This document shows, piece by piece, positions 18,018 to 26,886 of a stretch of DNA of 49,962 nucleotides (its first letter is position 1; every line of letters begins with the position of its first letter). The stretch is from the NCBI GenBank assembly GCA_016550425.1, contig JABXGS010000066.1:1-49962 (forward strand), in the 5' to 3' direction. A program made the position numbers and the translations under genes. This DNA comes from an archaeon. GTDB taxonomy: Archaea; Asgardarchaeota; Hermodarchaeia; Hermodarchaeales; Hermodarchaeaceae. The notes beneath the pieces were generated by a model. That model was not told where the DNA came from, searched no databases, and saw only the letters and a list, made by a program, of their open reading frames with translations.

Positions 18018-18133
18018 GTTCGTCACCTAATTGTTCTCAGACAAAGATAGGATTGTTTTTACATTTAATCTTCTTTTCTCAAATGATGAGAATATTGTTT
18101 CTGGAGAATTTTTCACAGCAATTCCTTTTAAAT

Positions 18134-19789
18134 CTATTCTTCCAACAAAGAAACCTCACCAGCGTTTAAACCATACAGGTTATTTACGATTTCATCAATT
18201 TCATGATCAAGACCTTTAGTGAGATACTTGTAATTCTGTACAACGAGTCGGACGAGGTCGGCGATTTGTTCTTCTTGATGTTGGGTGGGAGTTGCTAGGG
18301 GAATTTGTTCAAGGTAGGTGGCATTATAGCGAATATATCCACTGCGTAGATGAGTAGCCACAAAGAGGAGAGTGAAATAAGCGTTTACAAGGCGGGAATT
18401 AAGTAACCCCAACATAAAATAGGGATCGTATGGGACTCGGGTTTGAGTGATATAATATACTCGACCCAAGGCATGTCCTGTTTGGTCGAAGGCAACTCGT
18501 AGCCGTTTAGCCATACCAGCTACGACGAGTTTGGGTTCTTCAAAGTCTTGCCATTGTTCAGGCGAGGTTAATACGGGAGTATAGGTAAGATACTTTTTCC
18601 TATGAAGAGTGTACCGTTTGACATCGCCTGCATTGAGAAAGGGGAGAGTTACCTCCTGTTCTTTCTTAGCTAGTTTCTTGAAGGCTGAAATTGAAATGAG
18701 ATGCTTGGTGAACCCTGTTTTTGCAATACCACAGCGGATGTTACAGGCTTGACCCAAGGGGATTGTGTTATGTAAAAGCTTTCGTAGAATAGAGAATTTT
18801 GCTTCAGTAAGAGAGGGGGCCAGAATAGTGTTTGGTAGTGTACGGTAGTAGTGTTGGGGTACATAGTTCGATTTAGTAGTTTCAGACACAAGGTCTGTTG
18901 GTGTGGTGGGTGGGGTGGAGACTTGAACTCGGTTTTCTTGAACTTCTCCTGGGATTCGGGGTTTTCGAATGATAAGGATATGGGGGTAAGTAGCTGCATC
19001 TTCGAAGACATTGAGATGGGAAAGATCAACCATGTGTTCGATGACATAACTGTTGACGAGGGTTTGTCGAAGACGATTGCCATAATCAGCCGCAAGTATC
19101 TTGTTACTAATAACGTAGCCCAAACGCCCTCCTGGTCGAAGTAGGGACAGCCCCAGCTCGATGAAAGGGATTAGAATATCAAATTGTTGATAGACCGTGC
19201 GATAGCGACTGCGAATGTAATCTTTAATGTCAGAGTCCATGGCTTTTATGCCAAGGAAGGGAGGATTTCCAATGACAGCATCAAAGCCGCCGTCTCGCAT
19301 CACCCAAGGGTAAACTCGGTCCCAATCAACGGGATGGTGTTTTTCTAAGGAAGAGCCAAAGATGTTCTGAGCATGTTCATCGGTTCGGATAAGGCTATTG
19401 CCTAAAAGGACTCGTTGGGAAAAATCAGTAGGCATACCAAGGAGTTCCTTGCTATTCTGTTCTAATCGCTGTTGGCATTTTTTCAGAGCCTTCGAATCCA
19501 CATCTATGCCATGAATGCTATCAACAACGCTGCGAAGCAGGAGATGCTTTTTGGATTCGGGAAATGATTCAACTTTTTCCGAGAGAAAGCGAAGTGCTCC
19601 AAGCAGAAAGGCACCATCTCCACAGGCGGGATCTAATACAGTAAATTCGCCAAGCAGGCGGTCTGGCTCTGTAGTGATTGCAGGACCAAGTGTATGGCGG
19701 AGTATATAATCGACTGCCCAATCAGGCGTAAAGAACTGGCCCAAGCGTTTGCGCTTAGAACTCGATTTTTTTCGCCTTTTTTTAGGCAT
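18134..19789 (-). CDS. N6-adenine DNA methyltransferase (Eco57I/TaqI-like), solitary
   Basis: A 551-residue DNA methyltransferase. After a very basic N-terminus (KKRRKKSSSKRKR) comes GQFFTPDWAV, which binds S-adenosylmethionine, motif I DPACGDGAFLLGA (53-65), and the catalytic motif IV NPPF (175-178). The C-terminal half, including the YIRYNATYLEQIPLATP stretch, resembles the TaqI-like target-recognition domain. This is the class that transfers a methyl group to adenine N6. The length and lack of an N-terminal nuclease motif argue against a type IIG enzyme, and no restriction gene lies beside it, so it may be an orphan methyltransferase in regulation or protection. The wHTH gene 116 bases downstream is on the same strand. 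Confidence 0.87.
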   Translation of the reverse strand: MPKKRRKKSSSKRKRLGQFFTPDWAVDYILRHTLGPAITTEPDRLLGEFTVLDPACGDGAFLLGALRFLSEKVESFPESKKHLLLRSVVDSIHGIDVDSKALKKCQQRLEQNSKELLGMPTDFSQRVLLGNSLIRTDEHAQNIFGSSLEKHHPVDWDRVYPWVMRDGGFDAVIGNPPFLGIKAMDSDIKDYIRSRYRTVYQQFDILIPFIELGLSLLRPGGRLGYVISNKILAADYGNRLRQTLVNSYVIEHMVDLSHLNVFEDAATYPHILIIRKPRIPGEVQENRVQVSTPPTTPTDLVSETTKSNYVPQHYYRTLPNTILAPSLTEAKFSILRKLLHNTIPLGQACNIRCGIAKTGFTKHLISISAFKKLAKKEQEVTLPFLNAGDVKRYTLHRKKYLTYTPVLTSPEQWQDFEEPKLVVAGMAKRLRVAFDQTGHALGRVYYITQTRVPYDPYFMLGLLNSRLVNAYFTLLFVATHLRSGYIRYNATYLEQIPLATPTQHQEEQIADLVRLVVQNYKYLTKGLDHEIDEIVNNLYGLNAGEVSLLEE

Positions 19790-19857
19790 AAACCCTGCTA
19801 GCCTCCGATATCAAATATTGACTGAAGAAATCTCGGGATACATCCTCTGAACAACTA

Positions 19858-21324
19858 TTACTTAGTTTTTCTCTTTGTTTTGGATTTCCGACCTGTCTTC
19901 GTTTCAGAGCTCTTAACCAATCGGGCATTCACAATGATTTGTTCAGCTTGTGCAAGAGGAATGGATAAAATCTGTGATATTACATCAGAATCAGCCCGTG
20001 CGAGAAGCTCTGGAGTTTCATAACCTGCATCACGAAGTTCTTTGGCTTGTTTTTTAGTTAGTCCCCTAATTTTTGCAAGTTGAGTAATTTCAGTTTCGAT
20101 TTGCCCTTCAATACGTCTCAGTGGTGTATCAACCTCCAAGTCCCGAAGGGCTTGGCTTACTTGTCGGCTGTCAACACTGACATCAATATCTTCAACGACG
20201 CGTTCGTTCCAGACGACTTCTCGAGCGTTCGTGAGAGGAAAGATACTTATCAACACAAGCGAGGCTGCAATCGGATACACTAGTAGAGGAGTACCAGTAG
20301 TGGAGGAAGTAATTAAACTACCCCAAAGTAACGCTCCAAGGATCCCCAACATAGCCCATCCAAAGGCTGCACGACGTCCTTTCATTCCCACAGATCCGAT
20401 TTCAGCCCAAACGAGCCAAACACCAACTCCTAACATGAACGCGATAATGAAGGCTTCTAGAATTGCTAAAAGAACCGAAATTAAAGGGCCGATTATAGGA
20501 TCAAATTTTGCTCCCCCAAAGATACATAGCATTCCTAATAGAAGTGTTCCGATGTTGAAAGCCATTTTTCGTCCAAATTTATCAGGAAGAAATGTGAAGG
20601 CGAATACGGCCCCGCCAAGTCCTAAGAGAATAAGCTCAGCTGGTACTGGTCCAGCCCCATTTAGACTGGTCAAAAGATATCGGTTAGTATATGGTGTTGC
20701 CCATACATAAAGACCAAAAGCCGCTAGATAGATAATCCACCAAATAGCATAAGGACGAATCGCCCCAGGAACCATATATGTCTGCAATTCATCTTTCCAG
20801 GGCTGCACAAGCAAAGCAATGATTAGCATTAACAGCATTAGTCCGGCTGTAATAGCTGGCGCAAAAGACGTGGGAAAAGGAAAGGCCCAGAAGAAAGAAA
20901 TGACTCCCGCGATAATTAGGGTAAGAGCAGTTACTATTCCGACAGTTGATCCTCGGTGTATACTCGAAACAAGGCGATTGAGAAATATCGAAAAGTGAAC
21001 GAGAGCGCATCCAAAAAGAAAGACAATGAAGGCTAGAAATCCGAGTCCAGAGATACTGTACCAGAAATCTATCGGTAGAAGCCATTGGGCTATACCTGTA
21101 ACTAGGAGAACAGCTTCGATGAGTATTAAGAAGATGGTTCGTCCCCGCCATTTATCGGCTATGATGCCACCTATGAAAAGCCCTAGTAATAAGCCGATGA
21201 TTGGAAATAGAATGAACATTGGATTAGTGAGGATGAGTGGGCGCATAAACAAGAGAAAAGCGATTACCCAGGCTAAAGGTAGGGTGAGGATTGCTGCTGA
21301 TATTCGGTTTCTATCCATTTTCAT
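19858..21324 (-). CDS. MFS-like transporter with C-terminal helix-hairpin-helix domain
   Basis: A 488-residue protein with about twelve membrane segments in residues 8-375 and MFS-like loops (GGIIADKWRGRT after segment two, FLPDKFGRKMAF after segment eight, both matching the G-x-x-x-D-x-x-G-R/K-x pattern). After residue 380 it is soluble: an acidic linker (VVEDIDVSVDSRQVSQAL), then GLTKKQAKELRDAGYETPEL and SIPLAQAEQIIVNA, a helix-hairpin-helix pair of the kind found in RadA N-termini and DUF4332-like domains, ending in a Lys/Arg-rich tail. A transporter fused to a nucleic-acid-type HhH domain is unusual. ATG 21324 has GGGAGAAG upstream. It is divergent from the longin-like gene. Confidence 0.78.
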   Translation of the reverse strand: MKMDRNRISAAILTLPLAWVIAFLLFMRPLILTNPMFILFPIIGLLLGLFIGGIIADKWRGRTIFLILIEAVLLVTGIAQWLLPIDFWYSISGLGFLAFIVFLFGCALVHFSIFLNRLVSSIHRGSTVGIVTALTLIIAGVISFFWAFPFPTSFAPAITAGLMLLMLIIALLVQPWKDELQTYMVPGAIRPYAIWWIIYLAAFGLYVWATPYTNRYLLTSLNGAGPVPAELILLGLGGAVFAFTFLPDKFGRKMAFNIGTLLLGMLCIFGGAKFDPIIGPLISVLLAILEAFIIAFMLGVGVWLVWAEIGSVGMKGRRAAFGWAMLGILGALLWGSLITSSTTGTPLLVYPIAASLVLISIFPLTNAREVVWNERVVEDIDVSVDSRQVSQALRDLEVDTPLRRIEGQIETEITQLAKIRGLTKKQAKELRDAGYETPELLARADSDVISQILSIPLAQAEQIIVNARLVKSSETKTGRKSKTKRKTK

Positions 21325-21366
21325 GAATTGCTTCTCCCAAAATGCCGCGATACCATATTAAAACAA

Positions 21367-21384
21367 TATAATGAATGCATTATA
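21367..21384. promoter_or_regulatory. Symmetric AT-rich element in a divergent promoter region
   Basis: TATAATG, a four-base centre AATG, and CATTATA form a perfect 7-bp inverted repeat between the divergent MFS-HhH and longin-like genes. Each arm looks like a TATA box, so the element could direct transcription both ways. It lies 43 bases from the MFS start and about 90 from the longin-like start. Confidence 0.4.
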
Positions 21385-21473
21385 AGCGTTTCAATCAGAA
21401 TCTGGTGATTCTTTTTACAGCACAAAGGTTATCAGCACTCGGTTTAGTACAGCACAAACATTGGTGAGAGAAT

Positions 21474-22742
21474 TTGCCAGTCAAAGAGATCATCGTCCTC
21501 CGAAAAGGCGGTCAACCCTTGTTTAATTTTGCACCAGATGGGGCCCCGAAACTTGACGCACTCGTTGCCGGATTTCTCTCGGCTCAAGCAGGATTTGCTG
21601 AGGAAATTGGAGAAGGAGAGATCCAGGTGGTCACTTTTGCTGAAAACAAATTTGTGTATGAGAGCAGCTCAGACCTGCTTTTTATCATCGCAATCAGCCA
21701 AGAAGATGATGAAAATATTTATCGCATGATTATCAAAGAAATTGCCCAAGAGTTTGAACAGCAATACCGGGAGGTACTAAAAAAGCCTGTAATCTCATCG
21801 CATTTGTTTTTGGGCTTCCGGGAGCATATTATGGAACTCCTTGGGAAATACGATAAGATACCTCAAATCCCGCAGCGCTTTCCGACTGCGATTCTTCCAC
21901 CTGAGATTTTTCAGAAAATTGAAGAACTCCTTAATATTATCGAAGGGAAACCAGGCATTTTGCGAACCTCTTTGTTAACTGCTGATGGATTTGTTATTTC
22001 ATCCAAATTAAAGCAACATGAATTAGAAATAGGAATGCGACAAATTCGTCAATCCCGGAATATGGAACTACCTAGCTATTTTGCTGTTTCTCAAACTACC
22101 CTCGAAGAAGGGACCAAGCTCTTTGTCCACTTTGTGAAACCCGATTCAGTTTTATTAGCTATTATTCGTGAGGATATGAAGGTTGGTCGGTGTGCTGAAG
22201 TAATAGCACCACTAGTCTATGGGTTAGCCAACGTTGATTATTCAGCGATGGTAAAAATACAGCCTAAGTTGAAAGAGACGGAAGCGTTCTCCGAGTTTGA
22301 TGTCTTTGCTTCTAACCCTACAATGGAAAGTGCTTTGTTCGCAGAAAGCACAGGACAGGCACGAGAATTTGAAAATTTATTTGGGAATGCAGGTCGCGAC
22401 ATTCTTCAAGCCATCGATGGAGTTTCTACAGTTGAAGATATTCGAACACGCATAGGTGTGCATGGTCGCCAACTCTCCGAGATCCTCTCTTATCTTTTAA
22501 CGCGAGGCTATATTCGTCGCGTAGTATTTTATCCTAAATTATTAGCTAGCGATCGCCGATTCCTTGCATACCTTGAAACCGTTGGACTTCCCCGTGATGA
22601 ATACAAGATTTTAGAAGATGCTAAATCGTTTTGCGACGGCAATAATTCAACGACGGACATTGCTCAACGAGTTGGTGTTGACGAAAAGAAACTCATTATC
22701 ATCTTGCGAAAATTAGGAGCCAACATTGAGTGGCTGACCTGA
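21474..22742 (+). CDS. Longin-like / roadblock-like / winged-helix multidomain protein
   Basis: A 422-residue soluble protein. Residues 1-120 have a longin/profilin-like pattern: an initial strand EIIVLRKGGQPLFNF, then KLDALVAGFLSAQAGFAEEIGEG, further strands, and a long helix EFEQQYREVL. Residues about 148-255 resemble a roadblock/LC7 domain (GILRTSLLTADGFVISSKL ... KLFVHFVKPDSVLLAIIRED). Residues about 295-422 look like two winged-helix units (ILQAIDGVSTVEDIRTRIG and DAKSFCDGNNSTTDIAQRVG). In eukaryotes longin and roadblock domains serve as platforms for small GTPases. Start TTG 21474 has GGTGAGA five bases upstream. The MinD-like gene follows after 86 bases on the same strand. Domain calls are by eye from pattern. 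Confidence 0.65.
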   Translation: MPVKEIIVLRKGGQPLFNFAPDGAPKLDALVAGFLSAQAGFAEEIGEGEIQVVTFAENKFVYESSSDLLFIIAISQEDDENIYRMIIKEIAQEFEQQYREVLKKPVISSHLFLGFREHIMELLGKYDKIPQIPQRFPTAILPPEIFQKIEELLNIIEGKPGILRTSLLTADGFVISSKLKQHELEIGMRQIRQSRNMELPSYFAVSQTTLEEGTKLFVHFVKPDSVLLAIIREDMKVGRCAEVIAPLVYGLANVDYSAMVKIQPKLKETEAFSEFDVFASNPTMESALFAESTGQAREFENLFGNAGRDILQAIDGVSTVEDIRTRIGVHGRQLSEILSYLLTRGYIRRVVFYPKLLASDRRFLAYLETVGLPRDEYKILEDAKSFCDGNNSTTDIAQRVGVDEKKLIIILRKLGANIEWLT

Positions 22743-22828
22743 ACCAATGATTTAATAACGCTAAGTCTTAACCTCGAATTATTGAACCAACATGCAAGTA
22801 TAAGATGATTATCTAATGGTATATTTGG

Positions 22829-23617
22829 ATGGATAATTCGATGGGTAAAATTGTCACTATTCACAGTTTCCGTGGCGGTACTGGAAAAAGCAATCTCACG
22901 GCAAATCTCGCCATGTATGCAGCGATGAAAGGACGAAATGTTGGCGTTATGGATACCGATATCCAAAGCCCAGGTCTTCATGTGCTCTTTGGACTGGCAG
23001 AAAAACGCTTCAAATATACCCTGAACGATTATTTGCGTAAGAAATGCACGATTGAAAATGCCACTATTAATCACACGAAAGCAATGAAATTGAAGACTGG
23101 AGGGCTGCACGTAATTCCTGCCAGCTTAAATGCTGATGATATTTCCACCATTATACGTGAAGGCTATGAAGTGTCAGACCTTCGCCAAGGCTTTAAACGG
23201 ATCATTCAAGCAAAACAACTCGATTATCTATTCATCGACACACATCCAGGTTTAGACCAAGAAACCTTACTTTCCATGGCTACAACTGACCTGCTTTTTG
23301 TCATCATGCGATTAGACCAGCAGGACTTTCTTGGCACCGCGATTACTCTCGCCCTAGCAAAAAAGCTTGAAGTGCCGTCTACCTACATCGTGTGTAATAA
23401 AACACCAGGAATCTATGATTTTGACAAGGTGAAAAAAGATATCGAACAAGAGTATAGGTTTGAAGTTGCAGCTGTAATTCCTCTCTTTACTAGGCTCATC
23501 GAACTGGGAAGCCGCCAAATACTTGTGCAAGTGAGCCCCAGCCACTTATTTTCCCAAAGTATTGATCAACTTTTCAAAAAATGTGAAGCTACGCTCAACA
23601 ACCAGTCGAAAAAATAG
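22829..23617 (+). CDS. MinD/ParA-like P-loop ATPase
   Basis: A 262-residue deviant-Walker-A ATPase. The P-loop reads FRGGTGKSN (residues 14-22), so the signature lysine that opens KGGxGK in MinD/ParA is arginine, while the P-loop lysine (Lys20) is kept. Walker A' (MDTDIQSPGLHVLFG) and the DYLFIDTHPGLDQ Walker B region are intact, as is the VCNKTPG guanine/adenine-pocket-type segment. Members position proteins or DNA at membranes by ATP-driven dimerisation. The C-terminus (SIDQLFKKCEATL) could be a weak amphipathic helix. ATG 22841 is an alternative start. It follows the longin-like gene and ends at a hairpin terminator, suggesting a two-gene unit. Confidence 0.85.
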   Translation: MDNSMGKIVTIHSFRGGTGKSNLTANLAMYAAMKGRNVGVMDTDIQSPGLHVLFGLAEKRFKYTLNDYLRKKCTIENATINHTKAMKLKTGGLHVIPASLNADDISTIIREGYEVSDLRQGFKRIIQAKQLDYLFIDTHPGLDQETLLSMATTDLLFVIMRLDQQDFLGTAITLALAKKLEVPSTYIVCNKTPGIYDFDKVKKDIEQEYRFEVAAVIPLFTRLIELGSRQILVQVSPSHLFSQSIDQLFKKCEATLNNQSKK

Positions 23618-23623
23618 AAGGGG

Positions 23624-23643
23624 GGACGCACACACTGGCGTCC
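23624..23643. terminator. Shared terminator hairpin between convergent genes
   Basis: GGACGC and GCGTCC enclose an eight-base loop, six bases after the MinD-like stop. On the plus strand it is followed by a run of six T (AAGATTTTTTCT), and on the minus strand by CCCCTTCTATTTTTT, so it can terminate both the MinD-like gene and the C25-like gene. Confidence 0.65.
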
Positions 23644-23653
23644 AAGATTTTTT

Positions 23654-25591
23654 CTAGTGTTTTCTTCGGCGATAGATTACAACAAGACTCAATGCTAAGA
23701 TTGCACCAAGTGCAATGGCACCAAATGGGAAGCCTGGAATTGCAAGTGGTACTTCGACAGTGACTGTGATTTGATCTGATCCTGATCTTCCTGAAATGTC
23801 GAAGACCGTGACATTAAGCGGATAAGTACCTAGAGGAAGATTGCTGAGGGTTGTGTTCGTTAGCGGTGCTGATATTGTTGTGCTCAGAGAACCATTCACG
23901 TATATGTTGGCTGAACTATACCCTGAATAAGTTTGGACAACTGACCACGAAAGGATCAACTCGGTTGAAACTGTAGCTCCATCAATTGGGGAATCAATGG
24001 TGACAACAGTATCAATCGCATCAATGTTAACTTGGTAGTGAGCAGCTTCAGAACCAACATTACCGACAGTATCCTTTGTAACAACATGAAGATACCACGT
24101 GCCATCTGATAGTGCAGAAGTTAAGAGAGTGCCATTCACTGTGGTGAAACTTCCCGTGGCTGCGGTCGGAACAGTTGTTGGATTATGATCAAGAATGTAA
24201 TAGTAGCCAGCGATTCCGTTGACATCCGGTGGAATAGTCCAGTTGAATTGAGGATTAGGATTAGATGACCATTGAGAGGGATTCGGATGGGTTGAAGAAG
24301 TGATGTTGGGGGCAAGAGCCGTGATATCATAGTAAATGGTTAGGAAAGGGTCACCAAGAATGCTCATTCCATAGAACCATTCTAAGTAGTAGGTATCATA
24401 ACTTTTGATATCTTGGAACCAAGTTTCAAGGGCTTTTCCAATGGTCTCATTCTGCCCAATAGCATCATAGAAATTGTCGCCCTCTAGCATTCCTCCAGTC
24501 TTGGTAGTACCGACAACAGCCACAGTATGACTGCCAGAAAAGAGATAGGTGGTCGCTAGACAATCGGAGGTTAGCCAATCAGATCCATGGCATGAGAAGA
24601 GATTGAAGAAGTTAATAGTGGGGTTCTGTCCATTGATTTGCGTAGAAGTGACTGTACCTTCTCCACTGCCACCGGGTCCGAAGTAATGAGTGCCAGGACC
24701 CGCACCACTGTGTGCACAAAGATGAGCCCATTGATAATCCTGAGTGATTCGATTATTCAGCCAGTCAGACGCATTCGTCCAAGATGTAGGAGTGTGAACA
24801 TCTGTACGAGTTGGATACGCATTGTCTAACCATGCAGGCCAGTTATCATAGGTACCATCAGCCCAAAATTGCCAGTCATCATCAATATAGGTAAGTGCTT
24901 GATGTGTTCGTGAAACGCCACCAGTTCTGTAAGAGTGGATTCGATTTAGAATCGCAAGCATCTCATTAGTAACAGTTCCACCCAAAGTTCGAGATGTAGC
25001 ATCAATCCGCCCAACATAGATTTCTGGATAAATATCAGCGCTTGCAGTCGAATTATGCCGGTCATAAATGCCATTTGAGTCAGTATCATGCCAGCTGCCA
25101 TCTAAGTCCATGAAATAGAGATCACAGACAAAGGTATCAGCTGGATGATTTGTTGTATTTTGTGGATGATAATAACGGATGTAGGGTAAATTCCCCAGAA
25201 GAATAGCACCAATGATGTTGTAGGTAGAATACCATGTTTGGAGAAGCCCGCGAAGAGTCGGAGCATCAGCAATGTAACTGTTATACAAGATGGTATTGTA
25301 ACCAGTGTTGTTCAAATCAGTTTGATATTGTATTATTGCCGTCTGCACAGATCCAGTTGCCCAAAGTCCTGGTTCGACAACGATTGCGACATATTCACTT
25401 GTAGGACTGGGAGGAATGAGGGACGGAACAGGAGCCCTCGAAGAAGATATCGCAAAAATCCTCGCTGTTGAAGCCTGCGTACCATTTGTGTTCAATGAGT
25501 GAGGTAATCCAAAAGTAGCGAATGGAGTACTGAGAAGAGACAAGAATAGAATCATGCAGAAAAATCTGAGAATGATTGAAGATTTTTTCAC
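23654..25591 (-). CDS. C25 (gingipain-like) surface peptidase with PGF-type C-terminal anchor
   Basis: A 645-residue extracellular protein: signal peptide (about residues 4-28), a caspase-fold C25-like domain with the candidate dyad His294 (AHSGAG) and Cys334 (LFSCHGS), the family-typical domain end GMSILGDPFLTIYY, then two beta-sandwich domains (one with PQFNWTIPPDVNG, one with ITVTVEVP), and a C-terminal signal of PGF (619-621), a hydrophobic stretch and YRRRKH. That tripartite end matches the PGF-CTERM signal processed by archaeosortase A in other archaea. C25 peptidases cleave after basic residues in bacteria; specificity here is unknown. GTG 25591 is chosen over TTG 25606 because GGAAGCGG precedes it. 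Many NxS/T sites suggest glycosylation. Confidence 0.83.
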   Translation of the reverse strand: MKKSSIILRFFCMILFLSLLSTPFATFGLPHSLNTNGTQASTARIFAISSSRAPVPSLIPPSPTSEYVAIVVEPGLWATGSVQTAIIQYQTDLNNTGYNTILYNSYIADAPTLRGLLQTWYSTYNIIGAILLGNLPYIRYYHPQNTTNHPADTFVCDLYFMDLDGSWHDTDSNGIYDRHNSTASADIYPEIYVGRIDATSRTLGGTVTNEMLAILNRIHSYRTGGVSRTHQALTYIDDDWQFWADGTYDNWPAWLDNAYPTRTDVHTPTSWTNASDWLNNRITQDYQWAHLCAHSGAGPGTHYFGPGGSGEGTVTSTQINGQNPTINFFNLFSCHGSDWLTSDCLATTYLFSGSHTVAVVGTTKTGGMLEGDNFYDAIGQNETIGKALETWFQDIKSYDTYYLEWFYGMSILGDPFLTIYYDITALAPNITSSTHPNPSQWSSNPNPQFNWTIPPDVNGIAGYYYILDHNPTTVPTAATGSFTTVNGTLLTSALSDGTWYLHVVTKDTVGNVGSEAAHYQVNIDAIDTVVTIDSPIDGATVSTELILSWSVVQTYSGYSSANIYVNGSLSTTISAPLTNTTLSNLPLGTYPLNVTVFDISGRSGSDQITVTVEVPLAIPGFPFGAIALGAILALSLVVIYRRRKH

Positions 25592-25724
25592 TATAACCGC
25601 TTCCAAATGCTAAACTAGCTTAGAGACGTAGAAGTCTTAGCTGGAAACCTTGGATACACTCAGGAATATGTCTTTAAGTAATTTTGTCTAGATTGATCTA
25701 AAAGGAAAAACGGCTTGCGCGAAC

Positions 25725-26681
25725 CTAAACCTCGACCCCAAGGTCTAAAGCCCGAACCAATTCTTTGTACCGATTTCGCACTGTGACTTCGGTGACACCC
25801 GCTACTTCACCGATTTCCCGTTGAGTGCGCCGTTCTCCTTCTAAAATTGAAGCAATATAGATTGCCGCAGCAGCAATACAGGTAGGATCTTTACCTGAGG
25901 TTATGCCTTTGTTGCGTGCTTTCATGAGAATATCTAAGGCTCGTGCATGGGTTCTTTGAGAAAGCTTGAGCGCTGTGGTATACCTGGAAACGAAATCTTC
26001 TGGTTGAGTTACTGGCATTTGAAGCCCGAGACGACGTACGATTAACCGATAGGAGCGGCCTAATTCTTTTCGCCCCACCCGAGTGTAGCGTCCGACGTCA
26101 GCAAGGGTTCGTGGAAAACTCGTAAATCGGCAGGCGGCATAAACGCAGGCTGCAACTATGGCTTCGATACTCCGACCGCGGATGAGATTTTTGTCCAGGG
26201 CTCGACGATAAAGGAGTGCAGCTGATTGACGGACCCGTTGTGGAAGATCGAGTTGTCCTGATAATCGATCCAGTTCACTCATCGCACTAGCAAGATTACG
26301 TTCACTAGCTTGGTAAACCCGGCTGCGATTATGCCATTTCCGAATCCTTTGCATTTCCGCCCGACGACGCGCATCAAGTTTATGGCCGCGTGCATCAACA
26401 TCACGCCAGTCAATTGTGGTCGACAAGCCACGATCATGCATGGTTAGTGTGGCAGGGGGTCCAGCCCGGGCACGTTTATCACGTTCTTCGGGTGAAAATT
26501 CCCGCCATTCGGCTCCGAAATCAATCACATCGTCACTGATGACAAGCCCACAATTTGAACAGACGAGTTCCCGAGAGGATGTCATAATGAGGTTATTACT
26601 GCCGCAGTTAGGACAGGTATGTGGTTCTTCATCTGTTTGATTCGATTCGGTTTGAACTTTTCGTCGTTTATTATCTGACAT
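25725..26681 (-). CDS. tfb: Transcription initiation factor TFB (TFIIB homologue)
   Basis: TFB bridges TBP on the TATA box and RNA polymerase. The 318-residue product has a zinc ribbon with Cys23/26 (CPNC) and Cys41/44 (CSNC), the B-reader/linker with EWREFSPEERDKRARAG and RGLSTTIDW, and two cyclin repeats (around 125-215 and 220-315), the second containing a helix-turn-helix REIGEVAGVTEVTVRNRYKEL that contacts the BRE element. ATG 26681 is used; an ATG at 26702 and a further frame to 26732 would add 7-17 residues, and no start has a strong ribosome-binding site, so a leaderless mRNA is possible. Many archaea have several TFB genes; whether this is the main one cannot be told. Confidence 0.95.
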   Translation of the reverse strand: MSDNKRRKVQTESNQTDEEPHTCPNCGSNNLIMTSSRELVCSNCGLVISDDVIDFGAEWREFSPEERDKRARAGPPATLTMHDRGLSTTIDWRDVDARGHKLDARRRAEMQRIRKWHNRSRVYQASERNLASAMSELDRLSGQLDLPQRVRQSAALLYRRALDKNLIRGRSIEAIVAACVYAACRFTSFPRTLADVGRYTRVGRKELGRSYRLIVRRLGLQMPVTQPEDFVSRYTTALKLSQRTHARALDILMKARNKGITSGKDPTCIAAAAIYIASILEGERRTQREIGEVAGVTEVTVRNRYKELVRALDLGVEV

Positions 26682-26886
26682 AGTTATCGGATCCGAACCC
26701 ATCCTATCCTGCACACGTAAGGGGAAAGACACATTCCCCGTGCAAACTGGGGTAATTGGTAATTTAAAGATGCTGCCTTCAGCATGGTTAAATTATTTCA
26801 TATGTGGCAAATTGAATTAAACAGGAAAATCAGAGTATAAGATCAACCTTGTTTGCAATCAACTATCTGGTTGAGGAAAGACGAAA

